Shown piece after piece: positions 1 to 11,158 of a stretch of DNA of 64,000 nucleotides. How positions within the stretch are numbered: the stretch's first letter is position 1; each line of letters begins with the position of its first letter. The translations under genes and the position numbers were made by a program. This DNA comes from Eremophila alpestris peregrina (Eukaryota; Chordata; Aves; Passeriformes; Alaudidae): contig WMCF01000055.1 of assembly GCA_009792885.1 (NCBI GenBank), forward strand, positions 5,171,443 through 5,235,442. The letters are read 5' to 3'. The notes below the pieces were generated by a model. That model saw nothing but the letters and a program-made list of their open reading frames with translations. It searched no databases and was not told the origin of the DNA.

Positions 1-2130
1 ACTGCGCTACCCTCCTCTCCTCGAGGATGAAGCTGTTGCTCTGGCATATGACTCATCTAGAGGAACTTCACCTATAGGGAGGTGATGAGGACTATTCCAA
101 GTGGCTGATGTGGCACTGGTTGTATACAGGGTGGCTGCTGGCACCAGCTCCCTGCTGGGATCAGTTTAAGTGACAAAACATTTGCAGGACTGATGAGACT
201 TCTCAGTTACTCCTATTTGTTTTCTGTTACACAGCAGCTTCTCCCAGCAGCTGAAGTTGAAACAGAACTGGCTTCAAAGGTAAACATTTCTCACAGCTTT
301 CTCATCAACTACATTAAATACATTCATAGCCCGCCCCACCCCCCCCCAAATATTTTCTGTATTTGCTGAAGGATGACGTCCTCCTTGCCTTCAGTGTGTG
401 CCAGATTACTCATAAACCTGGACCATATGCCGCTGCAATTTACTGATGGGCCCAAGCTGTTTTGGTAGATACAAAATCCAAGGGGATTAGGGAGGCTCGA
501 GCCGTGCTGAAAACAGAGCAGCAGCAGCAGTGGGGCAGCTGCTTGCTCTCTTTACTCAGCCTCAATTTAGGTCAGTTGACAAGAGCTGCCCCATGCCAGG
601 CTGGAGAGCCAGGCTGGCTGTGGGGGCACACATGGAGGGGACCCCAGCCATGGGTGTCTGCCCCTGTGGGGCAGGCTCACCCTTCCAAGGGGCAGGTGAG
701 ATCATACGGCTTCTTCGGATCTGGAGCCCGGCTGCCACGCTCAGTGAGGAGCCCTCAGCTCAAAGCCAAAGGTGGGGTGCTTCCCCCTATCCCACAGTGA
801 CCCCTGCCTGGCAGTTTGCCTTGGGGTGTGGCAGAGCATGGTGACAGCCAGTGGTGGCTCCAGCAGAGCTCCCTGCTGAGACCTTGCTGGTGGCCTGTCT
901 GGAAGGTGGCTGGTGTCTGGCAGATCACCACAGCTGTGTTTCTGTGTCCCTGGCCCAGGGAAGGATGTGCTCAGGGAGGGAAAGGACAACTCAGCTGGAA
1001 GCACCACCTGAACTAGAGCCTTTCCTAGGTGGGGGTTATTCAGCCCAGAGGTGCTTGAAGCCAGCCTGTGGCTCCCAGGCTAGCACCCTGGGTGATTTCT
1101 TAAGAGCCTGAACTCACACGGAAGGTGGAATGATATAACAGATCTGCTGACTTAAGCATCACCCATTTAACACCTGGCAGGACACACAATGCAGCTGCAG
1201 CCAGCAGCTAATTATTCAATAGCTTCTTTGCTGGCACACTGGAACCGTCCTTCTCCTCCATAGTGTCTTACACAAGGACCTCCATCACCTCGAACAAAGC
1301 CACTTGCTTGTCACTTGGGAATTCCAAAGGTCTGTGGAGAGCACCAGGGAATGGGGACCTGAACAGCTGAGCACAAGTACCCCGAACTGCCCCATATGGA
1401 CAGGAAGCAATCCTGACTATGGCTGCTGTGCATGGAATATCAAACTCCAGTCATGGGAACCTTCTTTCCAGGATATTCCTCCGCACCACAGTGTACCCCA
1501 TTGCAAGGAGTTGCTCCTAGGGATTGGCACTGCTTGGCACGATTAAGTAGATCAGAGTGCCCATTATGACTTTCAAGTAAGAGTTCATGTTTTACCTCTC
1601 GTGTCTCATCATGATAGCTGAAATGCACCAAAAAACTGCGCACCTGTATCTGCTAGGCTCCAGAGGGGCAGCAGTGCCTGACTTCAAGAGCCTGGCTCAG
1701 GCACCCTGTGTCCAGGTCCCTGAGAAGGATGAGACCATGTCGCATCCCACTAGCTGCCAGGTCTGGCCCTGGTCCTTGCTGGTGGGAACATCCCTTTGTG
1801 CCCACCCAGCACAACCCAGGGCCCGCAGGGCTCTGTGCCTGTGAGCCCTGCGCGCCCAGCAACAGCTGCCAAATACTGAGCACAAGTGTCTACTGGAAGG
1901 ATATGGTTGGACTTTTCTGTGTATTTCACAGATTTTTCTCCTCAAGTTTGTCACTGCTGTGTCCCAGAGTGACCCCAGACCCCCACACCATCCTTCAGAC
2001 TCAGGGCAGGTGGGATGGAACATTCTGCTCCCTGTTCCATGAGCCCAGATGTGCCGTGCAGATGAGTCTGCAGGGAGGGATGGGGTCTGGCTGCTGATCA
2101 CTGTTTACAACTCTTATTAAACCCATTCTC
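1..2130. other. Non-coding unique sequence, no gene seen
   Basis: No exon, RNA gene or named repeat is supported here. Two open frames of about 130 codons near 1.7-2.1 kb lie on opposite strands over the same 390 bases, which points to composition rather than coding. A nine-C run sits at 339-347 and a CRE half-site (TGACGTC) at 374-380. The 600-1000 stretch is G/C-rich but poor in CpG, so it is not a CpG island. Confidence 0.6.
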
Positions 2131-2300
2131 CTTTCCTAATTATTATAATAGTTCCTGAAAACACCACCCGTGGACTTTAAATGTTTGATGTGTGCTCTAA
2201 TGAAAGCTGTGGAATTATCCCATGCTTGCTGCCACACGGCCCACACAGCAATGGAGATGCTAAATAATTTTTAAAAATTTATAGTTTACAAGATGTATGT
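2131..2300. promoter_or_regulatory. AT-rich candidate conserved non-coding element
   Basis: This stretch is markedly richer in A/T than its flanks and contains several homeodomain cores (TAATTATTATAAT near 2138, CTAATGAAAG near 2197, TAAATAATTT near 2262). It is not a simple repeat and has no transposon ends. Such islands in vertebrate gene deserts are often deeply conserved enhancers. That is an inference from composition, since no alignment is available. Confidence 0.25.
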
Positions 2301-4490
2301 CCCATCTGTGACGATGCAGCAGCTCCCAAATGCCCTGAATTTCACTGCATTAACAACACCTCTTAAAACCAACTGGCTGCACTCCACAGGAAGGTTCAGT
2401 AACGGCCCAAGGGGTGCATCAGAATACACAGGTTGGAGACTGACCTTGTTGGGACCGAATGCCACGGAAGCACATAAATCCCATTGCCAAACTAAGTGTT
2501 TTACACCTCCAAGTAATGCACTGCTGTTAAAAGCATTATTCCAGAGAGAAAGAAGTTTTTCGGCACCTTTGCCAAAGCTCAGCCTAATCGCAGGCATGAA
2601 AACAAAAACCTGGTGAGTTCAAGTGCAGCATCCCTGGAATGATTGATCCCTGCGGTGAGATCAGGAGTCACTTTTTCCTCCTCTCCCAAGAGACATTCTC
2701 TGCCACAAGGCAAAATCACACAAATTGTGCCCAACTTAAAAACTGAGTTTGGGATGGGAGCCAGAGCAGATGGTTAGGAAAGCTAAACACCGCTGATTTA
2801 TTTCTTACCCTTTATGCAGCAATATTAGAGACAATGGCCCTGATCAGAACAAATGAGAACAAACATGGGAATGCAGACTCAATAGAGAATTAACAACCAG
2901 CACTACCAGACTCCATTATGCTGTGATTAATTCTGAATTTGTGACAGGATTATCAGCAGCAAACCTCTAGCTCTATCTAATAGAAGCAGTGCCAAAGCAT
3001 ACAGCCTTTCAGGGCTCTTCAGTCTGCAAGGGACTCCAGCAGGAAAATGGTGTGGAAGATGTCAGGGTCTATACTGCAAATTCAGCTGGAAAATGAACTT
3101 ACTGTGCCCTACATCCACCTCAAACCCCAAGAAAACATCTGAAAATTCTTGACAGACACCAGAAAGAGCTGCAAATCTCTGAGTCACAGAGGTCTGAGGG
3201 ATGTTACCTGCAAACATGAGAGACATAGCCATAAGGCTGTCACCCTCCTTTGTCTGGTCTCTCTTACGTGAGCACTGGCCTTCAGCCCCCCATTTCCCAC
3301 TGGGCACACTATGAGGCTGGGAGGAGCACCACCAGGTACTATCCAGCCTTTCTCTTCCCCTGCCATGGCTTCCTGCAGCAAACTCTGCTGCAGGACATAC
3401 AATGGCTTTGGTCACAGTTTGCCCATCTCCAGCACACCACAGCCTCCCCCCACAGAGCTCTCCCTCCCCTGGCGAGAACAAAAAATGCGAGACACTCATT
3501 ATGGCCTTGTAACCATCAGCATTCCCATAAACAGGCAATATGAATACTTAGCAACTGGTCCCCACTGTGCCATGTCACCCCTGGCTGGCCTGTCTGTGCA
3601 GAGAACACCTGGCCTGGGAACTGCCACTGGCAGCCAAAGGAAATGGACTTGCTGATGAGGGTGTTCAAGGTGATTATTTGTGAGATGCAGCTGAGGTGGA
3701 ATGCAGTGAGTTCAGCCCTGTTTTGCTCCATTTCCCATAGCTAAGCACACAGTAACAGCTGAGTTTATACCTGGAGCTGCCATGCATGAATATCTCAATA
3801 TAACTGCAAAGACCTTTTATTTGCATTGGGCCCCGCACCAGCGCTGCGCTGTGTTAATCACCAGAGCTAGGCTCTGTTAATGACCAGCTCCGTAATCCAA
3901 ACATAGCAGGTTTGGTTCCTTCCATCCTTGGACCTCCATGATGGAAAGTAGGGGGCTGCTGCCAGGCTGGGCTTTTGGCTGACACATAGTGGATTATGGC
4001 TGCAGCCAATTATGAGAAATTCCTGCATGTCACCAGTGGTGAGACCACAGAGGTGATGTCATGTCCTGAGTTGTGCTCGGCACAAAGAATGTCAGTACAT
4101 TACCACAGCCTGCCCTTCAAAGAACTGGTTTCTTATGTTACTTGATCATTCTCAGAAACAGGCACGAGAGAAAAGCCAGTGTCATTGGTTTGATGGAAGT
4201 TTCCTGGGATTTTTTTTAGAACCCTGCTGAAAGTTGAGATTTGTTTCCTCACACCTCCAGGTAAGGAAGATGCTCTTTTCCATCTCTGTGGAAAAGGGCT
4301 TCTCTGCACGGAGCTTATCTGCCTGTCACTCCTACAAGGTCCTATCTCCTAGCTTCTCCCAAACATCCCTAAAGCAGAGCCAAAAGAGAATGGAGCAGGT
4401 GGGAAGAGGTGGGCGACATTTAAGGGTACTTGTAAAGGCTACAAACTGTTTTTCCCTCTGGAAAACTGAAGGCTTGGTAAAAAAGGGACA
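2301..4490. other. Non-coding sequence with weak local repeats
   Basis: No gene is supported. A small AT-rich patch at 2866-2960 contains GTGATTAATTC. An exact POU octamer ATTTGCAT is at 3819-3826. Two imperfect copies of a GTTAAT(C/G)ACCAG unit lie about 25 bases apart at 3851-3889. A strong-looking donor (CAG before GTAAGG) is at 4258-4266, preceded by a pyrimidine-rich stretch, but no matching exon could be defined. Confidence 0.5.
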
Positions 4491-4493
4491 AGT

Positions 4494-4498
4494 GTGAA
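4494..4498. repeat. Target-site duplication, left copy (GTGAA)
   Basis: This is an exact 5-base match to 5076-5080 on the other side of the probable LTR. A single 5-mer match has about a 1 in 1000 chance at a fixed position, and I had some freedom in choosing the ends, so it is supportive rather than proof. Confidence 0.5.
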
Positions 4499-5075
4499 TG
4501 TGGTAAGATAGATAAAGGTAGTGTGGGGAGACAAATAGAGTTAGTACTAAAGGTCATCTTGTGGCCAAAGTATTGCAACTGTGTTAATTATCCAAGAGTG
4601 GGAACAGCCTTGCCCTCCCAGCTATGGGTGTGATAAAGAGTGAGCCAGCTGGGAGGGAGGTCAGTTTGGTTGGAGTTGCAGTTCAGTTGCAGCTCAGTTG
4701 GCGTTGCCATTAGATGAAGTCTGCTGCCACACTGTGAAGATCCAGGGACAGGGGGTTGTGAAAGGGACAGATAAGGTAAGACTTTGTACCAGGGACTAAC
4801 AGGGACAGGCGGCTGGGCCAGGGACGGGAAGGAGCTAGCTGGATCTGCAGAAGGAAGAGAGAAGGGGAACTGACTGACTAGCTGCTGGCATAAATGGACA
4901 GACCCTGAGAGCTGCTTTGGGAAGCAAGATAGAGACTGTTAAATAACAAGGTGTTGGTGTGTGAAGCCTACTAGAAAGTATGAAAGACTTTTAGATAATA
5001 AAGTCCTGATACTTGGAGCCCTCTGGAAGTTCTAATGAAGCACTCTGTGTGTCGTGACCATCTCGACTACGTTAA
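4499..5075 (+). mobile_element. Probable solo LTR of an endogenous retrovirus, 5-bp target duplication
   Basis: The 577-bp unit is flanked by an exact direct repeat GTGAA (4494-4498 and 5076-5080), as expected for a 5-bp target-site duplication. It starts TGTGGTAAG, has a TATA-like CATAAAT at 4889-4895 and a polyadenylation signal AATAAA at 4997-5002, in the order expected of a + strand U3-R-U5. Internal short repeats (GTTGCAG/CTCAGTTG near 4675-4710; AGGGACAG at several points) fit U3. The oddity is the end: TTAA instead of the canonical CA. An alternative start is TGTGAATG at 4493, which gives no clean duplication. No gag, pol or env sequence is attached. Family assignment (ERVL-like) is inference. 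Confidence 0.6.
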
Positions 5076-5080
5076 GTGAA
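5076..5080. repeat. Target-site duplication, right copy (GTGAA)
   Basis: This is the partner of 4494-4498. It directly follows the proposed 3' end of the LTR (CTACGTTAA). Confidence 0.5.
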
Positions 5081-5288
5081 GACATATGGGAGAGAAATCC
5101 AAACACAGAGCCAGGTGATGCAGTGAAATACCAGCACACATACAGATGTGTATGAGGTAACACAGACCTCCAACCCAGATGTCTTTTACAAAACCAAATC
5201 TTTAAAAGCCCTCAGTGTTGTTTTTCCTTTCATGAACATTCATAATTTGGAAAACTCTGGGCTATATGAATACCTAACAACTGCTCCC

Positions 5289-5306
5289 CATGAACAGCTG
5301 TTCATG
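5289..5306. repeat. Perfect 18-bp palindrome with central E-box
   Basis: The sequence CATGAACAG is followed at once by its exact reverse complement CTGTTCATG, with no spacer. The centre is the E-box CAGCTG. The half-sites GAACA/TGTTC resemble steroid-receptor half-sites but with a 2-base rather than the usual 3-base gap, so that reading is not favoured. It lies about 200 bases downstream of the probable LTR. Confidence 0.8.
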
Positions 5307-5534
5307 CTGCAGGGGCTGTGGCTGTAGTGAGTCAGTGCCGCATGCAGGGACCTTGTGAAGACTCTCTGAAGAGCTCAGCAGCGGCTGCTAGCACAGCATT
5401 GAGACAACAGAGCAACTCTGCTTTTTGAGGCTACTCAGACCCCCTCCTATGTGACCCAAACACTTTTCTCCTTTGCTCCTGGGTTTTTGGTGCCAGTCTA
5501 AGAGCCCGTGAAGCAAGAGAAAAGCTGAAACAAC

Positions 5535-5540
5535 TTTATT
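5535..5540 (-). terminator. Polyadenylation signal AATAAA on the minus strand
   Basis: Plus-strand TTTATT reads AATAAAG on the minus strand. It is followed downstream (towards lower coordinates) by GTTGTTTCAGCTTTTCTCTT, a T/GT-rich stretch like a cleavage-stimulating element. Such hexamers are common by chance. The T-rich tail and the adjacent hairpin raise the interest. Confidence 0.35.
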
Positions 5541-5601
5541 GCTCAGTCAGGCGAAGCAAGGACCTCACCTGAAACCCTTCCAGTTTGCTAGACTTGTAGT
5601 T

Positions 5602-5645
5602 TGGCTCCAAGCTTGTACTGAACTGTAGCTACAAGCTTGGAGCCA
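5602..5645. repeat. Perfect hairpin, 16-bp arms and 12-nt loop
   Basis: The left arm TGGCTCCAAGCTTGTA (5602-5617) and right arm TACAAGCTTGGAGCCA (5630-5645) are exact reverse complements around a 12-base loop. The structure would form in RNA from either strand. On the minus strand it lies about 60 bases upstream of an AATAAA signal. At 44 nt it is too short for a normal pre-miRNA stem, so a structural role near a polyadenylation site or a transposon remnant is more likely. Confidence 0.9.
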
Positions 5646-5699
5646 GCTCTGGGATCACCCGGAGAGCCAAGCAGTGGCTACACTCCATACGGACATGAA

Positions 5700-8600
5700 T
5701 GGAAGGAGAGCTCTGACCTCAAACCTCAGCTCTGATTCCACAAGGAAAATCCCACCAAAATTAGACAGAAACATAGATCACATTTGAGTGACCTACAGGG
5801 GAATCCCATATCTGGAGGGCTTCTGTGGGGGCTCTAAGTCACCCACCCACTTTACACCAGACCTCCTAAAACCTCCATCTTGCTCTATATATATTACTAT
5901 ATTCTGAAACCTTAAACTCTTAAGTTTTCCACCATGTGATATTACACACTTCTATTCAAACTACACACCCATAATCCCAGTTGTATCATTAAATTTTGGA
6001 AGCCTTCTCCACAGCGTCAAGTCAAATGCAGTGTTTTCTTGGGGGTCAGTGCCTGTCAGCACAGCAGGTCTAAAATCCTCAGTGGCCAGGGTTCCAACAG
6101 GATTTCCCATGCTGGGAAGTGCTAACCAGTCCCCTCTCTCTCTCCCCACATACACTGATGGCATTTTTGGCTTGTCACCCTTCTGACATATACACAGGAG
6201 AAATTCTTTCTGCACAGAGCAGGAATGAGACAGGGGAGTAAAACATGGAAGACCCCAGGAACTCTTGTTACATCCAATGTAATATCTTTCTTGGGGGTTT
6301 CTCTTTTAGAAATATTTTATCTAACTCATTTCCTTCCCTAAGTAGATTTGGATATCAAAATAAATGAAATAAATGCAGCTCTGCTCTGGGCTTTGTTAGA
6401 ATCCCCAAGAATTGTGGCAAATGTTGGGGAGTTGGCATTCCTCTTAGAAGTCCCCTTTTTAATTCCTGCTTACATGATTAGGTCCTGAAGCACAGATACA
6501 TGCAATCACCACCTCAGAGTACCTCGTAAATCTCTGCTCAGTATCAGAGCAATAACAACATGAAGAACCTAAAGTGCTTGAGGCAGAATATTCCCATTTG
6601 CTGTGCTTTGAGCTCTGAGTGTGCTGGCCCACTGCAGGGTGCAGGAACAGCCCTAAATTCCTCTCAGGAAAACTGGGCTGTAATAAGCACCTGCCAGCTA
6701 TGCTGGACATGGCACCCAGGTACCTGCACCATCCCTTTCATGGGCTGTCACCTCTGGGCTCCTCATCAGCCACAGCTCCCCCTCCCTTCCCTATCTCCCC
6801 CAGCTGTGCCTGAGATCCCATGCCCTAAAACCACTTTGGAAACTGAGCTGGTCAAACTGCTGGAAGTGTCTGTATGGATGAATGGAAATCCATTTCACTC
6901 CAGTTCATGTCAAATACAGCTTAAATCCCCATGGGATCAGACTGAGTTATGTGAATATCAGACATGGTTACAGTAAGTGCCTGTGAGAGTTTCTCCACCA
7001 GAGTGGTGGGATACAATAAAACCAGTTTATACCAGCACTGCCTTGTCTGAATCACATGTTTCTGCCACTGATACTCGTATCTGATCTAGTGCAAGGTGTC
7101 CCTACCTGCAGCAGCTCACTCAGCCAAGGACTGTGAGGCAAAGCCACCAGTGCAGGTGAGAGAAGAGGGGCCTTAAAGGAAGGATAGAAGCACAAAACCT
7201 CCCTATGCTGACAGGGGCACAGTGCATTCAGCTGCAAGCTCTGCAGGTAATCAAGGGTGAGTGGTTTGGGGGGGCTGTGAGGAGTGCAGCACTGGGACGG
7301 AAGGTTTGGACAGCAACTGATGGGGAAGGATGCTTGGTGGCCCATGAGTTGTTTGATCTGACCAAAGGCCTCTCCTGAAATGCTTGGCAGGTGTTAAGTG
7401 AAGCAGAAGAAATGTGGACAAAAATATGCTGCATATTGGTTTGGCTCTGAATGCCATTTGCAGTTTGGCCACATGAAAGGACCTTTCAAGTTTACTCCCT
7501 GCGAATGCAGATGTGGAGCCTTGCTTTGAGAAAACAGGGAATGCTGACCTTAAATCCTCACTCACATCCAACTGCCGAATGAAAAACAAACATTTAACAC
7601 TGATAAATTTAAGTCAGCACTAATTCATTAAGAGCAGCAGACACACAAGCCGTGCCACAGACAATTCTCAACCAAAATTTAAAATGTTCTGTATGCAATT
7701 GGTGTGTGCTCAGCAGGCCAAGGGAGAGGTCTCCCCCTCTACACATTTCAAGACAAGCAGCAGCATCTCCTAAGGCAGCCATCTCTGACCATGGCTGTTT
7801 TGAGATGCCTTTAGCCTTGCGCCTCAGCCCAGAATTTGTGTGTGCTTCCCAAGAGGAACCTGCTCCTACTGAGCTGGCCCTGGAATCAAGGGCACTGACA
7901 GGTTCCAGTGACAAGCATGGTGGCCTCCCTGCACTGCTCTGGCTCCCCCTATGTGACAGCCAAGCTCTGCTAGGCTGTGCCCATCACCCCTGTCCACCCT
8001 TCCCCATGGCCCGGTCACCTCCAGGGTGTGAGGAACACCAGCCAGAGCCACGAAGAAAATCACAGGTTCCCAAGTGGCACTTCACACCCCTCCGAGTGCA
8101 AACGCTGCCACTCTGGGCTCAGGAGCCAGCACACTGTGACACCTCCCTCACACAGGCTCCCATGGCTCCAGAGAGCTGAGCCAGCCTGGTCCCCTCATGC
8201 ACCCTGCCTGACAAACCTGCAGCAGCTGTGACCTTGCCACTGTCCTCTGGCTGCAGCCCCCTCGGGAGGAAGCATGTGAAACGGGGACGCCAGCCAGGAG
8301 CTGGGCTGTGAGACACAGAGCTGGACACGCACAGAGAGCAGGCGCCATGCATGCATGGCTGGTGACCTGTGGGACTCAGGCTGGCAGCTCCTCCAGGGCC
8401 CAGGACTTGGCAGGCTCTGCTCCCAGCCCCTTCTGTGCAACCATAGGCAGGTGCCAAAATGCTGCCCAGCCTGCATGAGCTTCAGAGGGTGAGGGGAAGG
8501 TGGAACTGGGCTGCACCGGAGCTTGTGGGCTACCAGGACAGTCTCCAAACACATCCATCTGCTGTCACCTCACCCCATGGAAGGAACTCACTTATCACAG

Positions 8601-9760
8601 TAGCATCAAGCTCACAACCTCTTTCCTACCATTTCATTCTGATTTTTTTTCAACAGAAGGTGATAGTGAAGAACCAAAAAGCTTTCTGCAGCATCCTGGT
8701 CATGAGGCCTAGAGAAAAGGTAAGAATGCACCATAGCCAGAACTGCACACTCTTATAAGTCACCAAAACCATGGAACTTTGCCATCGGACACAGAGAGGC
8801 TGGGGTAAAACATGGCAAATGGCTGAAATCAAGGCACATAAATTGCAAATACTGAATGTGGAGCAAAGAATAAGAATAGTATATGCTAGACTGAATAAAT
8901 GCAGCAAGACATGGACAAGGCAGAGGGCTGGTACACACAGAGAAGTTTTCCAAATGGGGCTACTAAACCTCCCAGGTGCCTCCATTCACAAGCACAAGTG
9001 TCTCCCTCTGTGCCCCAAAGCACAGCCAGTTGCCTTTGTACCCTATATTGATTTTCACTTTTAATTGTATTTTTCCTAGGCTTTGGCACCATCAATTGCT
9101 GCTCCATTTGACAGCTTTGCCCAACAATAACCTGGACACAAATGTGCTAATTGCACAGTGTATGTGGGTGTTTAGAAACACAAAATAGAACTCAAACAAT
9201 GGTTTCTGGCTGAACCAGTCTACATGCAGCAGCCTTTCCCCATGACCAGCACAAACCCACTTTCACATGAGGGCAATGCCCAGACAGGCACACTCCAGCC
9301 ACCCAAATACCAGGAGACATGCTCTTCTCTGGAGTGGACTGTAAGGCTCTTACAGACCCATCTCCTCACTAAGGGGGTGCCATGGGAGCACCTGGAGTGC
9401 GCCTGGCATACTTGGCACTCGCTCCCAGTTTAAGCAACATCCTTAATGACAAAGAATAGTTGCCATTGCAAATGTCCATCACTCAAGCTTCATTCACTTC
9501 CCAGCATGCAGGGCGAGGGCTGTTGGCACCAGGGAGCAAGCTGGGCTCCCTAAAACAAGGTGGCTCGCTCAGGGAGGGTTATTGCCAATGTTATTGCCAT
9601 CCATGTATAAATATGAACATGGACCATCATTTTCTTGTAACAAATGGTGAAAGCCACTGCAGTGACAGTGAGGCAGCACGGGAGCAAGGTGACTTTATCA
9701 CCTACCCATGACTATGTTTCCCAAGCAGCCTCCTCACCAATCCGGAGCCCTCCGTGATCA
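5700..9760. other. Non-coding unique sequence
   Basis: No gene is supported. The longest open frame, 175 codons on + at 7652-8179, is rich in Pro, Ser and His, has no recognisable domain, and sits in C-rich DNA with open frames on the other strand. The segment 7900-8560 is the most G/C-rich part but is CpG-poor. A near-perfect 12-base tandem duplication (GTTATTGCCAAT) occurs at 9578-9600. Confidence 0.55.
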
Positions 9761-9769
9761 TTAGTTCCT

Positions 9770-10010
9770 GCACATGGCAGCAATGAAATTGTCCCTTAAA
9801 GTAAATCATTCATGGATTTTTATAATCCGAAATAAAATTTTCTAATATTTTTTCCTAAGTTTTCCAGGTTTAAGATTTTAATCTTTTATTATTTATTGTG
9901 CAGCAGTTGTGAAGGGCATGATGAGCAGCATGGTGTAAATAGTCGTCAGTGGAGGGTTGCTGCCTGACAATGCTGCATTAAATAAATTAATTTCTTTTCT
10001 TTTTCTTATT
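9770..10010. promoter_or_regulatory. AT-rich candidate conserved non-coding element
   Basis: This is a 240-base A/T-rich island with motifs such as AAATCATTCATGG (9803), AATAAAATTTTCTAATATT (9831) and ATTAAATAAATTAATTTC (9977). It has no repeat period, transposon ends or long open frame. Regulatory conservation is inferred from composition only. Confidence 0.25.
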
Positions 10011-10849
10011 ACTACACGTTCTCTCTGAGGGGGTTTGAACACAGCCAGAAAAATGAAAGAGTAAAACAAAACAAACTAAATCTGCACTTTGGCTTCTGGG
10101 TGTTTTCCTGCCTGGTGGCTGAGGCTGCTGATAAATATTCCCTGGAAATAGTACTGAAGGAGGAAATGGCATATAGATATATTTTCCTTTCTTCCTTCAC
10201 ACTCAGAGCATCAAATTCAAAAGACAACAATTTTCTGCTGCTTGAGATGCAGAGTGTTCCTCTATTTCTGCACCCTCCAGGATTTATCGGTCTTTTAAAC
10301 TACTACAAACACAATTCAACCTTTGCCACCTTTACCTCTGGTCATTTCCTTTGGCCCACCAGAGCCTGAATTAATGCTAATCACAGCAAAACACTGGACA
10401 TTCTCCTAACTGTAGACTTAAAAAATAATCATTTTTCCACAGAAACAGACATAAAATATCTCATTAGACCAATAGCACTACCAGGCACATTCCAGCCTAG
10501 AGTATAAAAAAATTTATGTTACATATCATTTCTTTCTACCTAAATTCTCTGACTTCTGGAACTCTGAGGTAGAACATCCTGGTGTGCCTGCAGGACCCAT
10601 TTCTCTGTGGCACAATAATGCTGTGAATAGAGGATTCTCCAAACTGCACACTACAGGTGACGCAATAATGCCATGTCTTGCCACTGTTTTCTCTTGGAAA
10701 CAACTTCCCCTTTAATTTCCCTCTGCATTCAAACTGTACCATAACACCAGGAACCATTTCCCTGTAAAAGAATCCTACTGTATTTCAATTAAAATCTCTC
10801 ATCTTTGGACCATTTTCTTCCTGGACACCCCTCCAGTTCCCCTCACAGC

Positions 10850-10935
10850 CAAGGCGCAAAACCCAATTAGTTATTAATTGAGGCACGTTAAAATTCATTA
10901 ACTCTGCTTGTGAAGCTGAAGCTATAATTAACTGT
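10850..10935. promoter_or_regulatory. Dense homeodomain-motif island
   Basis: Within about 85 bases there are CAATTAGTTATTAATTG (10864), CATTAACTC (10898) and CTATAATTAACTG (10921), giving six or more TAAT/ATTA cores. The cluster is short and non-repetitive, as in many developmental enhancers bound by homeodomain factors. Function is inferred. Confidence 0.3.
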
Positions 10936-11153
10936 CTGCCCAGGCTTTTGTTCTTTCATCTCCAGGTAGAAGGTCCCACAGCTAATAGGACAAGGCAGGA
11001 TTCCACCTCCTCCCTGTGGCAGACAGCCCAGCTCTGGTGCAGTGGGAACATCCCACTCTAATGCCGTCCTTGCAGCTCCTGCCTATCCTGTGCCTTGGGT
11101 CAACCAAGGCCCATTTGGAAAGAGTGGGAGCATTAAAAAACCTTGTGGAAATA

Positions 11154-11158
11154 TTTTG
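11154..11158. repeat. Target-site duplication, left copy (TTTTG)
   Basis: This exactly matches 11924-11928 and directly precedes the TGTCTTGG start of the LTR. Confidence 0.75.

Larger units (their letters stand above)
5480..5682 (-). mobile_element. Possible short terminal-repeat-like unit on the minus strand
   Basis: Read on the minus strand, this interval runs from TGTAGCCACTG to ACCCA. It contains a large hairpin and then AATAAA (plus-strand TTTATT, 5535-5540) followed by a T-rich downstream element, which is the layout of a retroviral R/U5 or a 3' UTR end. The flanks carry a possible 4-base direct repeat CTCC (5476-5479 and 5683-5686), too short to be convincing. At about 200 bp it would be a very short LTR, so truncation or a non-LTR origin is possible. 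Confidence 0.25.

Noticed and set aside
5289..5306. Glucocorticoid-type response element
   Set aside because: Half-sites GAACA/TGTTC are separated by two bases rather than three.
5602..5645. Pre-miRNA
   Set aside because: The 44-nt hairpin has only 16 perfect pairs, shorter than a normal precursor stem, and does not match any microRNA I recognise.
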